Shown here in pieces: positions 42,121 to 51,890 of a DNA stretch of 64,000 bases; position 1 is the first letter of the stretch, and each line of letters starts with the position of its first letter. The stretch covers positions 3,658,001-3,722,000 of the forward strand of contig NZ_CP050831.1 in NCBI RefSeq assembly GCF_012113595.1. Direction: 5' to 3'. The translations under genes and the position numbers were made by a program. The notes under the pieces are model-generated. The model was not told the origin of the DNA, did no database searches, and saw only the letters and a program-made list of their open reading frames with translations. This DNA comes from Bacteroides faecium. Lineage in GTDB: Bacteria; Bacteroidota; Bacteroidia; Bacteroidales; Bacteroidaceae.

Positions 42121-42276
42121 ATTATTATAGATGATTGATTTTTGATATATCCTCTTTCTTTCTCTGCCCGCAACCTTTCTTTTTCCTCTTCTCCTGTTAA
42201 TAAAAGCAAAATACGAAATCCCGTATTTAACTTCCATATCCTTCTGCGTTCTAACTAATAAAGCTCAGAAAAAGAA

Positions 42277-42819
42277 TTGATGATAAACGAGAATAAAATT
42301 CGTGAAGCTTGTGCCTCGAATCGCGAACGGGGATTCAAGATGCTGATGGACTCTTTCCAGGTGCCGATATACAATTATATCCGTAGACTGGTCGTATCCC
42401 ACGAAGATGCGGAAGATGTACTTCAGGAAGTCTTTATCCGGGTATTCCGGCATATCGACCAGTTTCGCGAAGAAAGTTCACTGTCAACCTGGATTTACCG
42501 GATTGCGACAAATGAAAGTTTACGCTTGTTGAACAGTCGTAAAGAAGAAGGAGTCGTTTCTGCGGAAGATGTACAGGAAGAGTTGATGGGCAAACTGAAA
42601 GCTTCCGATTACATTGATTATGAAAATGAACTGGCAGTGAAGTTTCAGGAAGCCATTTTGAGTTTGCCGGAAAAGCAACGGCTTGTATTCAACTTACGTT
42701 ATTATGATGAACTTGAATACGATGAGATTGCGCGTGTGCTGGATAGTAAAGTGGAAACACTCAAAGTGAATTACCACTATGCGAAGGAGAAGATAAAGGA
42801 ATATATATTAAACAGATAG
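42277..42819 (+). CDS. RNA polymerase ECF sigma factor (SigW/RpoE-like)
   Basis: A 180-residue ECF sigma factor. Region 2: PIYNYIRRLVVSHEDAEDVLQEVFIRVFRHIDQF (about 29-62) and STWIYRIATNE; region 4: LSLPEKQRLVFNLRYYDELEYDEIARVLDSKVETLKVNYHYAKEKIKEY (about 125-178). It is of the general envelope-stress type, unlike the FecR-linked factor at 38821. A small membrane protein gene follows after four nt, the usual place for its anti-sigma factor. Confidence 0.94.
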   Translation: MMINENKIREACASNRERGFKMLMDSFQVPIYNYIRRLVVSHEDAEDVLQEVFIRVFRHIDQFREESSLSTWIYRIATNESLRLLNSRKEEGVVSAEDVQEELMGKLKASDYIDYENELAVKFQEAILSLPEKQRLVFNLRYYDELEYDEIARVLDSKVETLKVNYHYAKEKIKEYILNR

Positions 42820-42823
42820 AACG

Positions 42824-43180
42824 ATGAAAAAAGATTTTGATTTTGACGATATTGGTAAACGGACACCTTACACTACCCCCGACGGCTTCTTCGAGGATAT
42901 GCAGCGGAAGGTAATGGAGCGTACCGGAATGAAACAGCAGCGGAAATCCCACATGAAGCTGGTCATTTCTACGGCAGTTGCCATAGCGGCTATGTTGGCA
43001 GGGCTTTTGTTCGTTCCGTCTTTTTATCAGACAGATGATGTCAAGCCGTCTTCGTCGAATGTATTGGCTGTTGAAAGAAGCAAAGGCACGGATACTGAAG
43101 ACAAATGGATTAAAGAACTATCGGATGAGGAGTTGGAAGAGCTCGTCAGCTTCTCTGAAAACGATATATTTTTGAATTAA
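42824..43180 (+). CDS. Small membrane protein, probable anti-sigma factor
   Basis: A 118-residue protein with a cytoplasmic N-terminal part (about 1-45, FDFDDIGKRTPYTTPDGFFEDMQRKVMERTG), one membrane helix (about 46-66) and a short acidic periplasmic tail. The motif TPYTTPDGFFE is common in Bacteroidetes proteins encoded next to ECF sigma genes. Assignment as an anti-sigma factor rests on this position, four nt after the sigma gene, and on topology. Confidence 0.75.
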   Translation: MKKDFDFDDIGKRTPYTTPDGFFEDMQRKVMERTGMKQQRKSHMKLVISTAVAIAAMLAGLLFVPSFYQTDDVKPSSSNVLAVERSKGTDTEDKWIKELSDEELEELVSFSENDIFLN

Positions 43181-43212
43181 GTGAATCAATCAATTATTAA
43201 AACGTGAAGATT

Positions 43213-43773
43213 ATGAAGATGAAATTTATTTATGTAATTTTGGCTGCTCTTTTGATAGGAAGCCAAATGTCCCTTTCTGCTCAAAACAAAGACAATAAAG
43301 AGAGGAAGCAGCGTCCTACACCGGAACAAATAGTGCAGATGCAAACCAATCAGATGGTTAAGACATTGATGCTGGATGATGCGACTGCTGCTAAGTTTAC
43401 TCCGGTTTATGAGAAATATCTGAAAGAATTGCGCGAATGTCGTGTGATGAATCGCAAACCAAGAGCAGAAAAGCCGCAGGGTACGGAAGCGGACGCAAAA
43501 AAAGAAGGTCAAAGACCGGCTATGACTGATGCTGAAATAGCAACGATGCTGAAAAACCAGTTTGCCCAAAGCCGTAAGATGCTCGATGTTCGTGAAAAAT
43601 ATTACAATGAATTCAGCAAGATACTGTCTCAGAAGCAGATAATGAAGGTTTATCAGCAGGAGAAAAGCAATGCGAATAAGTTCAAAAAAGAGTTTGACCG
43701 TAGAAAAGGACAGAAGCCCGGACAAGGACACCACCATCAGGGACAGAAATCTCGCTCTCCGCGTCAAAGTTAA
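43213..43773 (+). CDS. Spy/CpxP-like periplasmic protein
   Basis: About 186 residues with a signal peptide (ending LSAQ) and a long, highly charged helical body. It contains PTPEQIVQMQTNQMVKTLMLDDATAAKF and YYNEFSKILSQKQIMKVYQ, similar to the LTxxQ-type repeats of Spy/CpxP chaperones and the DUF4890 group. It ends in a basic Gly/His/Gln-rich tail. GTG at 43204 is another possible start. It belongs to the ECF sigma cluster and is a likely stress-induced target. Confidence 0.75.
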   Translation: MKMKFIYVILAALLIGSQMSLSAQNKDNKERKQRPTPEQIVQMQTNQMVKTLMLDDATAAKFTPVYEKYLKELRECRVMNRKPRAEKPQGTEADAKKEGQRPAMTDAEIATMLKNQFAQSRKMLDVREKYYNEFSKILSQKQIMKVYQQEKSNANKFKKEFDRRKGQKPGQGHHHQGQKSRSPRQS

Positions 43774-43827
43774 AAGCAGAGACTAGGTTTATTTTATTAG
43801 AGTTTTATTTTACTAAATCAACACAAT

Positions 43828-46572
43828 TTGAACATAGGCAGTCATAAGTATTCTTTTCAGTACCGTTTGATTAGTTGTTATGTCTTCTTACTGATTAGTT
43901 TGGCTGTTTATGCGCAGTCCGGTGGAGAGCGTTTTGCCGGACGTGTTGTTGACTCAGAAACCTATGAGCCGGTACCGTTTGCTACGGTCCGGCTTTTGGC
44001 TTTACCGGATAGTGCAATGTTGGCGGGCGGGGCAACCGATGCACAGGGAAAATTCCAGTTAGCCGCCACTGCTCCTAAGAATAAGGCTTTGCTACTTCAT
44101 GTCTCTTTTATCGGATACACTCCGGTTTATCGCGCTGTTTCACCTGCGGCAAATGGCAATAAGAATGCTTTAGGTGATATTCCTTTAAACTCAGAAGCAA
44201 TCGCTTTGGATGAAACAGTTGTGGTAGGTCAGGCGCCTATGGCTGTGACCGAAGGAGATACAACCGTTTTTAATGCGTCTGCTTATCGCACTCCCGAAGG
44301 TTCGATGCTGGAAGATTTAGTGAAACAACTTCCCGGTGGCGAGATTGATGCGGATGGAAAACTGCTGATTCACGGAAAAGAAGTGAAGAAGATACTGGTA
44401 GACGGAAAAGAATTCTTTTCCGACGACCCGAAAGCGGCACTCAAGAATCTTCCAGTAGAAATGGTAGAAAAGTTGAAAGCATATGAACGTAAATCCGACC
44501 TGGCGCGTCTTACCGGTATTGACGATGGGGAAGAAGAAATGATTCTCGACCTGTCGGTAAAGAAAAACATGAAGTTGGGTTGGATGGAGAACTTTATGGG
44601 CGGATATGGTAGTAAAGACCGTTACGAACTTGCCAATACCCTGAACCGCTTTCGGGACAACTCCCAACTGACAATTATCGGAAACCTGAACAATACGAAT
44701 AATCAGGGCTTTTCCGAGATGCAGAGAGAATCCGCCAGTTCCAGCGGCAATCTGCGCACGCAAAAAGGGCTGACCACTTCCCGTTCCTTGGGTGTGAATG
44801 CTACTTATGACTGGCAGCGGGTCAAGTTCCGTTCGAATATCCAGTATGTTGGAACAGACCGTCTGGAAGACAGCCATACAACGGTCGATAATTTTCTCCG
44901 TCAGGACAAGTCCATCACTCAGAGCACCGGCCGCAACCGGTTGAAAAATGATAATCTGATAGCGAACGCATCTCTGGAATGGAAAATGGACTCTGTAACC
45001 ACATTGATTTTCCGTCCCCAATATCGTACGGCAGTCAACGACAGAAGGAATGAAAGTTTTCAGCAAGGGTGGGAGAATGATGTCCTGCTCAATGAAAAAG
45101 AATCATCAGGAACGAATCATAACTCTTCCTATAATATGACGATGATGCTGCAACTTAGCCGGAAACTCAGCCGGATGGGAAGAAACGTAGCATTGAAAGT
45201 AGATTATGGCACGAATGCTTCTTCAACAGACAGACAGAATCTTTCTACTACACACTATTTTAAGAATAATACGGAAAAAGTCCAAAACCAAAGGATAGAA
45301 GACGACGTAGACGGTTACAACTACCGTTTGCAGTTAGTCTATGTAGAACCGTTACCCTGGTTGCACTTTCTTCAGTTCCGTTATAGCTATCAATATCGGG
45401 TGAACAACTCCGACCATTTCGTCTACAACTGGGATAAGGAACTGGAAGAATTTACTCCCGACTATGATGAAGAAGCAAGCAACCAATTTGAAAATCAGTA
45501 CAGCAATCACCTGTTTAACCTTGCTGTCCGCACTTCCCGGAAGAAATACAATTATAATATCGGTGCCGACTTTGAACCTCAGAAATCCATAAGCCATTCC
45601 ATCCTGAAGAATGACCCGGAGAACCAGTTGAAAAGGACAGTCTTTAATTTTTCACCTACTGTCAACTTCCGCTATAAGTTCTCCAAACGTACCCGTTTGC
45701 AGATTGTATATCGGGGAAAGAGCCGCCAGCCCAATATACGCGACCTTCAGCCCGTGACCGACCGTACCAACCCGTTAAATATCCGTGTGGGTAATCCCTC
45801 TCTGAAGCCTTCTTATATCAACACGTTTACATTGAATTTCAATTCCTATAATACGAAACATCAACGGAATATAGTTGCTACCGCACTGGTAGAAAACACC
45901 ATTAACAGTGTGACCAATCAAGTGACCTATGACAGCGAAACAGGAGTGCGAACCACTACTCCGCTCAATCTGAACGGTAACTGGCGGGCTTTGGGCTCTT
46001 TTTCTCTCAATACCCCTTTCAAAAACCGTAGCTGGATATTCCGCACGTATTCATACCTGCAATACAGAAATCAGAACGGATATAGCACCATAAACAAGGA
46101 AGAGCCTGTAAAGAGTACAGTAAAGCATCTCACGGCGCGTCAACGCCTGCAATTAACATACCGCACGAAACAAATGGAAATCAGTGCCCGTGCAGAATTG
46201 CTTTACAACAATTCCCATAATAATGTGAAAGAGACACGTACCGAAACGTACGACTACCGTTTCGGTACGGAAATGCAATATTACTTCCCGTGGGGGATAG
46301 AACTATTCAGCGATCTTACTTATTTCCAACGTTCCGGCTATGGATACAGTGGCTATGCCCGCGAGAACTTTATGTGGAACTGCCAGTTGTCAAAAGCCTT
46401 CCTGAAACGGAAACAATTGTTGCTCCGTTTCAAAATATATGATATCCTTCATCAGGACGTTTCAATGATACGTACGATTACCGCCACTGCCATTCGTGAT
46501 ACCGACTACAACGCGCTGGGTTCCTATTTCATGGTGCACGCTATTCTTCGTCTGAATATGATGGGACGATAA
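43828..46572 (+). CDS. Outer-membrane beta-barrel protein with CarboxypepD_reg-like and plug-like domains
   Basis: A 914-residue outer-membrane protein. Signal peptide (1-30, ending VYAQ), CarboxypepD_reg-like domain (about 36-125: GRVVDSETYEPVPFATVRLL), a plug-like region (about 145-240, with GGEIDADGKLLIHGKEVKKI), and a C-terminal OMP_b-brl_3-type barrel rich in paired aromatic strands. The last residue is Arg, not the usual Phe. The start is TTG at 43828; no in-frame ATG occurs before the signal peptide, so TTG is the most likely initiator. No SusD partner follows. It ends the second ECF sigma cluster. Confidence 0.87.
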   Translation: MNIGSHKYSFQYRLISCYVFLLISLAVYAQSGGERFAGRVVDSETYEPVPFATVRLLALPDSAMLAGGATDAQGKFQLAATAPKNKALLLHVSFIGYTPVYRAVSPAANGNKNALGDIPLNSEAIALDETVVVGQAPMAVTEGDTTVFNASAYRTPEGSMLEDLVKQLPGGEIDADGKLLIHGKEVKKILVDGKEFFSDDPKAALKNLPVEMVEKLKAYERKSDLARLTGIDDGEEEMILDLSVKKNMKLGWMENFMGGYGSKDRYELANTLNRFRDNSQLTIIGNLNNTNNQGFSEMQRESASSSGNLRTQKGLTTSRSLGVNATYDWQRVKFRSNIQYVGTDRLEDSHTTVDNFLRQDKSITQSTGRNRLKNDNLIANASLEWKMDSVTTLIFRPQYRTAVNDRRNESFQQGWENDVLLNEKESSGTNHNSSYNMTMMLQLSRKLSRMGRNVALKVDYGTNASSTDRQNLSTTHYFKNNTEKVQNQRIEDDVDGYNYRLQLVYVEPLPWLHFLQFRYSYQYRVNNSDHFVYNWDKELEEFTPDYDEEASNQFENQYSNHLFNLAVRTSRKKYNYNIGADFEPQKSISHSILKNDPENQLKRTVFNFSPTVNFRYKFSKRTRLQIVYRGKSRQPNIRDLQPVTDRTNPLNIRVGNPSLKPSYINTFTLNFNSYNTKHQRNIVATALVENTINSVTNQVTYDSETGVRTTTPLNLNGNWRALGSFSLNTPFKNRSWIFRTYSYLQYRNQNGYSTINKEEPVKSTVKHLTARQRLQLTYRTKQMEISARAELLYNNSHNNVKETRTETYDYRFGTEMQYYFPWGIELFSDLTYFQRSGYGYSGYARENFMWNCQLSKAFLKRKQLLLRFKIYDILHQDVSMIRTITATAIRDTDYNALGSYFMVHAILRLNMMGR

Positions 46573-46653
46573 TTTAAATTTCTGTTTGTTTGAAAACCAC
46601 AACAGGGTTTTGATTGTTGTTGTCCTACGTGAAAACAATGAAAACCTTGCCGA

Positions 46654-48225
46654 ATGTTTGATTTTGTCAATAAATTGAAGGATAAGGGCCGTTGGCGAAT
46701 CTTTAAGTTGAAGTTGATTGATGCGCGGCTTTACTTTGTCAGTATCTTCGTGGGACTGCTGACAGGACTTATTGCCGTGCCCTACCATTATCTATTACAG
46801 TTTTTCTTCAATCTTCGTCACGATTTCTTTGATGCCCATTTGAAGTGGTATTGGTATATTCCTCTTTTTCTGTTGATGTGGGGGATTCTTATATTCGTCT
46901 CCTGGATGGTAAAGAAAATGCCTCTCATTACGGGCGGCGGGATTCCGCAGACGCGTGGAGTCATTAACGGACGGGTTGATTATAAACATCCTTTTCGGGA
47001 ATTGATAGCCAAGTTTGTGGGTGGAATACTCGCATTAAGTACCGGATTATCTTTGGGGCGTGAAGGTCCTTCCGTACAGATAGGCTCGTATGTGGGATAC
47101 TTGGTATCCAAATGGGGACGGGTACTTAGTGGTGAGCGGAAACAATTATTGGCTGCCGGTGCGGGTGCGGGATTGGCGGCTGCTTTTGCTGCGCCGTTGG
47201 CTTCATCACTGTTGGTTATCGAATCCATCGAACGGTTCGATGCGCCTAAAACGGCTATTACCACGCTTCTGGCAGGAGTGGTCGCCGGCGGGGTAGCCAG
47301 TTGGATTTTTCCCATGAATCCTTATTTTCATATAGACGCCATTGTACCGGGAATGACTTTTTGGGGGCAGGTGAAACTGTTTCTTCTGTTGGCTGCCGTA
47401 GTTTCCATTTTCGGAAAGTTCTTTTCTATCACCACCCTTCAAGTCAAACGTATCTATCCTGCCATTAAACATCCGGAATATGTGAAGATGCTCTATCTGC
47501 TTTTTATAGCTTTCCTTATCTCTATGGCAGAATTCAACCTGACCGGTGGAGGAGAACAATTCTTGCTTTCGCAGGCAATGCATCCGGATACACATATTCT
47601 CTGGATTGTCGGTATGATGCTATTACACTTGGTTTTTAGCATATTCTCTTTTTCTTCAGGCTTGCCGGGCGGTAATTTTATTCCTACATTGGTGACAGGA
47701 GGGCTTCTCGGACAAATCATAGCATTGATTATGGTGCAACAGGGACTTATCGCTCACGAGAATATCAGTTATATCATGTTGATTTGTATGTCCGCCTTTC
47801 TTGTGGCGGTAGTCCGTACCCCATTGACGGCTATCGTACTGATAACCGAGATAACAGGACATCTGGAAGTTTTCTATCCTTCTATCGTAGTTGGGGGATT
47901 AACTTATTATTTCACGGAAATGCTTCAAATAAAACCTCTCAATGTGACTTTATACGAGGACATGATTCACTCGCCCGCATTCAAAGAAGAAGCACGCTAT
48001 ACATTATCGGTTGAAGTCATGAGCGGTTCTTATCTGGACGGAAAGATTGTAGACGAACTTCGTCTGCCGGAGCGATGCATCATCATCAATGTCCACCGTG
48101 ACCGGAAAGACTGGGCTCCTAAAGGGCAGAAACTAATGCCCGGCGACCAGGTACAAATAGAAATGGATTCGCAAGATATAGAAAAATTGTATGAACCTTT
48201 AGTCAGTATGGCGAATATTTATTAA
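46654..48225 (+). CDS. ClC-type chloride channel/antiporter with TrkA_C-like domain
   Basis: A 523-residue membrane protein of the ClC family. The anion-selectivity motifs are present: GGGIPQTRG (in place of GSGIP, about 89-97), GREGPSVQIG near 135-144 and GLPGGNFIPTLVTGG near 336-350. The proton-glutamate position is the E of GREGP. The C-terminal about 75 residues form a TrkA_C-like regulatory domain (SYLDGKIVDELRLPERCIIINV). Transport could be Cl-/H+ exchange or passive; not decidable here. Transcribed alone. Confidence 0.94.
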   Translation: MFDFVNKLKDKGRWRIFKLKLIDARLYFVSIFVGLLTGLIAVPYHYLLQFFFNLRHDFFDAHLKWYWYIPLFLLMWGILIFVSWMVKKMPLITGGGIPQTRGVINGRVDYKHPFRELIAKFVGGILALSTGLSLGREGPSVQIGSYVGYLVSKWGRVLSGERKQLLAAGAGAGLAAAFAAPLASSLLVIESIERFDAPKTAITTLLAGVVAGGVASWIFPMNPYFHIDAIVPGMTFWGQVKLFLLLAAVVSIFGKFFSITTLQVKRIYPAIKHPEYVKMLYLLFIAFLISMAEFNLTGGGEQFLLSQAMHPDTHILWIVGMMLLHLVFSIFSFSSGLPGGNFIPTLVTGGLLGQIIALIMVQQGLIAHENISYIMLICMSAFLVAVVRTPLTAIVLITEITGHLEVFYPSIVVGGLTYYFTEMLQIKPLNVTLYEDMIHSPAFKEEARYTLSVEVMSGSYLDGKIVDELRLPERCIIINVHRDRKDWAPKGQKLMPGDQVQIEMDSQDIEKLYEPLVSMANIY

Positions 48226-48269
48226 GTATCTAATTGCTTTGTTATTGCCATTGTTAATGGCAAAATGCT

Positions 48270-48277
48270 TATCTTTG
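48270..48277 (+). promoter_or_regulatory. Promoter -7 box of the AGCS symporter gene
   Basis: TATCTTTG with TTG at 48245-48247 (22-bp spacer); the start codon at 48306 lies about 22 nt after the predicted start of transcription. Confidence 0.55.
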
Positions 48278-48305
48278 TCGAATATTAACACGATAAAGAA
48301 AATCT

Positions 48306-49658
48306 ATGGATGCACTCGACCATTTTTTTGCTCAAGTAAGTACATGGTTATGGGGATGGCCGATGATTATAATGTTGTTGGGCACTCACCTGTTTCTAAC
48401 GATTCGTCTGCGTTTTCCGCAACGTAAGATATTTACTGCTATCCGCCTTTCGGTCACGAAAGATAAAGGAGCGGCGGGAGACGTGAGCCAATTCGGAGCA
48501 TTGGCTACCTCACTGGCTGCTACTATCGGCACGGGAAATATCATTGGAGTAGCTACCGCCGTTTCTTTAGGTGGTCCCGGCGCTGTCTTTTGGTGTTGGC
48601 TGACCGGAGTATTGGGAATTGCCACCAAATATGCCGAAGGATTACTGGCTATAAAATACCGGGTACAAACAGAAAACGGCGAAATGCTGGGCGGACCGAT
48701 GTATGCTTTGGAGCGTGGTCTGAAATTACGTTGGCTTGCTATCCTGTTCTGTATATTCACGGCCGTAGCTGCATTTGGAATCGGAAATACCGTACAAACC
48801 AATTCTATCTCTCTATTACTGGACGAAACTTGCGGAATCTCTCCTCACATAACCGGCGGAATCATTAGCGTATTAATCGCCTTAGTTATTCTTTTCGGAG
48901 TGAAAGGAATCGCTAAAGTATGTACGACACTTGTTCCTTTCATGGCGTTATTCTACGTATTAGGCTGCTTGTATATCCTCTTTCTGAATGCCGCTTACTT
49001 GAAAGACGCTGTTTGCCTGATAGTAGACTCCGCCTTTAGCGCCCGCGCAGCAGGTGGTGGTTTTGTCGGGACTACTGTTATGATGGCGGCCCGTTACGGT
49101 ATTGCCCGCGGATTGTTCTCTAATGAATCGGGACTGGGTTCTGCCCCGATTGTGGCCGCTGCCGCACAAACCCGTAATCCTGTAAGACAAGCGTTGGTTT
49201 CTTCCACCGGAACATTTTGGGATACAGTTGTTATTTGTGCTCTTACAGGGCTTGTACTTGTGAGCAGTATTATTGCTTTCCCCGATATTGACCATACGCA
49301 AGGCGGTGCGTTGACCAAAGCTGCATTTGGTAAAATTCCTTTTGTCGGAACGTTAATCCTCACTGTCGGTATTGTTACTTTTGCTTTCTCCACCATCCTG
49401 GGGTGGAGTTATTATGCAGAAAAGGCTGTAGAGTATCTGGGTGGCAAACGTTGGATTAAAGTCTATCGTGTGCTTTGGATTATTGCTATCTATATAGGTT
49501 CCGTTATGAACCTTTCGCTGGTATGGAATCTGGCTGATGGTATGAATGCGTTAATGGCAATTCCCAATCTGATATCACTTATCTTCCTTTCGGGAGTGGC
49601 GGTGAAGGAGACTCGTAAATATTTGTGGGAAGGGAATCTGGATAAGCATGGGAAGTAA
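48306..49658 (+). CDS. Sodium:alanine (AGCS) symporter
   Basis: A 450-residue polytopic transporter of the alanine or glycine:cation symporter family, importing small neutral amino acids with Na+. Diagnostic stretches are FGALATSLAATIGTGNIIGVATAVSLGGPGAVFW, GIARGLFSNESGLGSAPIVAAAA and TFAFSTILGWSYYAEKAVEYL. About eleven hydrophobic helices are visible. It has its own promoter and a perfect bidirectional terminator downstream. Confidence 0.95.
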   Translation: MDALDHFFAQVSTWLWGWPMIIMLLGTHLFLTIRLRFPQRKIFTAIRLSVTKDKGAAGDVSQFGALATSLAATIGTGNIIGVATAVSLGGPGAVFWCWLTGVLGIATKYAEGLLAIKYRVQTENGEMLGGPMYALERGLKLRWLAILFCIFTAVAAFGIGNTVQTNSISLLLDETCGISPHITGGIISVLIALVILFGVKGIAKVCTTLVPFMALFYVLGCLYILFLNAAYLKDAVCLIVDSAFSARAAGGGFVGTTVMMAARYGIARGLFSNESGLGSAPIVAAAAQTRNPVRQALVSSTGTFWDTVVICALTGLVLVSSIIAFPDIDHTQGGALTKAAFGKIPFVGTLILTVGIVTFAFSTILGWSYYAEKAVEYLGGKRWIKVYRVLWIIAIYIGSVMNLSLVWNLADGMNALMAIPNLISLIFLSGVAVKETRKYLWEGNLDKHGK

Positions 49659-49695
49659 ATAGGAATTTAAGATTATTGGCATTATGCCTGATATA

Positions 49696-49738
49696 TATAA
49701 AAATAGCTGGTAGATTCTGTCTACCAGCTATTTTTATA
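49696..49738. terminator. Bidirectional terminator between symporter and LruC genes
   Basis: A perfect 19-bp stem (TATAAAAATAGCTGGTAGA and its complement) with a 5-nt loop, A-tract on one side and T-tract on the other, between convergent genes. Confidence 0.95.
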
Positions 49739-49756
49739 TATCAATGCATTTCGATA

Positions 49757-51712
49757 TTATTTCTTCTTGTACCAGTCAGGGTTCTTTCCGAATTTAGCCC
49801 AGTCAATGAAACCTGGATAAAGCTCGCTGATTGCTTTCTTTTCGTTATTTTTGTCTAAAAGTGGGGTAATATCTTCTACGGTAGCGTTGTTTAAGTAGAA
49901 AGCAAAAGGATATATATTGTCTTTGTCGGACACATAGTATTTACCCTCTTCCGGTACTGAACGGTCATCCATTTGACCAAAGAAAGATACATCTGCTTTT
50001 ACAGTCGGTCTTTGCATCGGGCAATGAATTTCACGTCGCAAATTGTTACTCTCTTCCCTGAAAATGAATGGATTGACAGTTGTTTCCTTAACTTTTTTAG
50101 AATCTTTTCCATAGTCTAATGAGACTTTGTACTCAGCATTTATGTTATCTTTTACATTCTTCGTTAATATAACTACGTTTCCGTCTTCATGTGTAAACTT
50201 GATTGGAGTGAATTTCTTATCTCCACTATATCTGATAGAATCTTCCGGAGTAGCTGTACCGGCATTGTTAAGTACAATGCCCAGTCCATTTCTAAATACA
50301 GCCCAGTTTTCAAAGGTTTTGAATGTAAATGATTCCTTTACAATCTTATTGTCTGCATCAAACGTTTTCTGATAAGTATATTGTGCTATTACATCATTCA
50401 TATCATAATCTTTAGCAGCAGGCCATTCATCTTCAAAAGCATAAACTCCTGTTTTTTCAATTGTTGTATTCAAGTCCGGGTCGACTTCTACTTTATCGTC
50501 AATTTCAATTTCAGGATTTGACTTTAAGGCAAAAACTACGTCTGTGAAATTCTGGTCGTCTTTGAAATCTTCAAAAGCGATAGCTATATTACCGGATTTC
50601 TTGTCTTTAAACATAGCTGTATGTACATTTATATCATCTGTAATTGTAGTACTCAAGTCTTTAGTGGAACTAGAATAATATTTTCCGGTTTGTGTATGAG
50701 AAGCATAACCTGTGAAATAAGTATTCCAAGCGTTACATGCAAGCACGAAGCCTATTTTATATCCGGCGGGGAAATTCTTGCCTACTGTTTCTTGTCCATC
50801 CTCTCCGTAGAATAACAATTTAACAGCTGTACCTTCTTTAACTCCTCTGGGATAAGATGACAAACCGTTTTGTTGCCAATAAGTTTGAGCATTCGGGAAT
50901 ATTGTGAAGACTTTTGCCGTTTCAATGCTCGCTGGGGCTTTATCTTTGTAGTAGTAATAGCCTAAAGAATTATTCCAACAAGTTTCTCCACCGATTGCTG
51001 TTAATACAACGGCTGTATTATCATCCTTAGTCCTTAAATCAGCGGAAGTACGATAATCTTCCGGGCATGTTCCTGCCCTGTTTAGTACTGCATATACGGT
51101 ATTACGTAAGTTCGTTAATTCAGTTTTGCTTAAAGTTAATTCTGTTTCTTTACCCGTATAAGCATAATCAATCATTCCGGTTTTGGAATCAAAACTTCCA
51201 AGATTGTTATGCCAACCTAATAAATGGTTGAACCGGTTGTTATCATAACTATAACTAGTTCGCCTTGTTACTGCTCTTGTCGATGAGTTCTCATCAGATT
51301 CAGATGCAATCTTTAAAATACCGTTTTCAATTTTTCCTTCCAACCGTGCAGGTACATTGAAAGCTGTTGAAATAATATATACATCTGAAACATAACTTGG
51401 TAAATTTAATTCTCCATTGAATTTACCATTTTCGTCTGTGCGGGCAGCATCCAGATATTTAATGTTTTCATTTAATGTGAATGATGAACTACCCTCTTGT
51501 TCAATTAAGGGATCCTTGTCATAAATATAGAAAGGGATTTTTGAATCAGCAATGGCATAATCAATGTTTGCCTGTACCGTTGTTGTTGTCGAAAAATCAG
51601 ATGGGTTACTTTCTTTTTCCGGAGCTTCCTGGTATAAGTCTTTATCACTGTCTACACAACCGCTTATACCCACTGCGATGACCATTGTGCATGCTAACCA
51701 AAACTTTTTCAT
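49757..51712 (-). CDS. LruC-domain surface lipoprotein
   Basis: A 651-residue lipoprotein. The start at 51712 is chosen because it begins directly with the signal MKKFWLACTMVIAVGISGC (lipobox SGC, Cys19); the longer upstream frame would bury it. The N-terminal half has no named domain. The C-terminal half is the LruC/DUF4842 domain, beginning YAFEDEWPAAKDYDMNDVIAQYTY (about 430) and carrying VILTKNVKDNINAEYKVSLDYGKDSKK. Acidic residues after the lipid-modified Cys (DSDKDLYQEAPEKE) fit surface export in Bacteroides. Ligand unknown. Confidence 0.85.
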   Translation of the reverse strand: MKKFWLACTMVIAVGISGCVDSDKDLYQEAPEKESNPSDFSTTTTVQANIDYAIADSKIPFYIYDKDPLIEQEGSSSFTLNENIKYLDAARTDENGKFNGELNLPSYVSDVYIISTAFNVPARLEGKIENGILKIASESDENSSTRAVTRRTSYSYDNNRFNHLLGWHNNLGSFDSKTGMIDYAYTGKETELTLSKTELTNLRNTVYAVLNRAGTCPEDYRTSADLRTKDDNTAVVLTAIGGETCWNNSLGYYYYKDKAPASIETAKVFTIFPNAQTYWQQNGLSSYPRGVKEGTAVKLLFYGEDGQETVGKNFPAGYKIGFVLACNAWNTYFTGYASHTQTGKYYSSSTKDLSTTITDDINVHTAMFKDKKSGNIAIAFEDFKDDQNFTDVVFALKSNPEIEIDDKVEVDPDLNTTIEKTGVYAFEDEWPAAKDYDMNDVIAQYTYQKTFDADNKIVKESFTFKTFENWAVFRNGLGIVLNNAGTATPEDSIRYSGDKKFTPIKFTHEDGNVVILTKNVKDNINAEYKVSLDYGKDSKKVKETTVNPFIFREESNNLRREIHCPMQRPTVKADVSFFGQMDDRSVPEEGKYYVSDKDNIYPFAFYLNNATVEDITPLLDKNNEKKAISELYPGFIDWAKFGKNPDWYKKK

Positions 51713-51765
51713 ATACGTTGCTTTTTTGTTTATGCGATTACTAAAATGTTTGTTTTGCAATAAAA

Positions 51766-51802
51766 ATACCCGTAAGCACTTTGAAATCCAAAGGTTTACG
51801 GG
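51766..51802 (-). terminator. Hairpin between nfo and the LruC gene
   Basis: On the minus strand ACCCGTAAACC...TGCTTACGGGT forms a stem with an inner TTTG/CAAA stem and is followed by ATTTTTATT. It fits a terminator of nfo. However, a promoter box (51806-51813, minus) lies just before it, so it may equally be the first hairpin of the LruC gene leader. Confidence 0.6.
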
Positions 51803-51805
51803 TGC

Positions 51806-51813
51806 AAAAATAC
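51806..51813 (-). promoter_or_regulatory. Promoter -7 box of the LruC gene
   Basis: The minus strand reads TATTTTTG (TAnnTTTG). Start of transcription near 51799, so the mRNA would begin with the CCCGTAAA hairpin; leader about 87 nt. Confidence 0.45.
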
Positions 51814-51890
51814 ATATAATATTCAATATTATAACATAAAGTTGAATATTTTTTCGAAAATGTGTTCTATAACTTGTATTTTCCGGTCTT

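Noticed and set aside
44317..45066. Open frame of 249 codons antisense to the outer-membrane barrel gene
   Set aside because: No domain, signal or start context; the sense gene explains the sequence fully.
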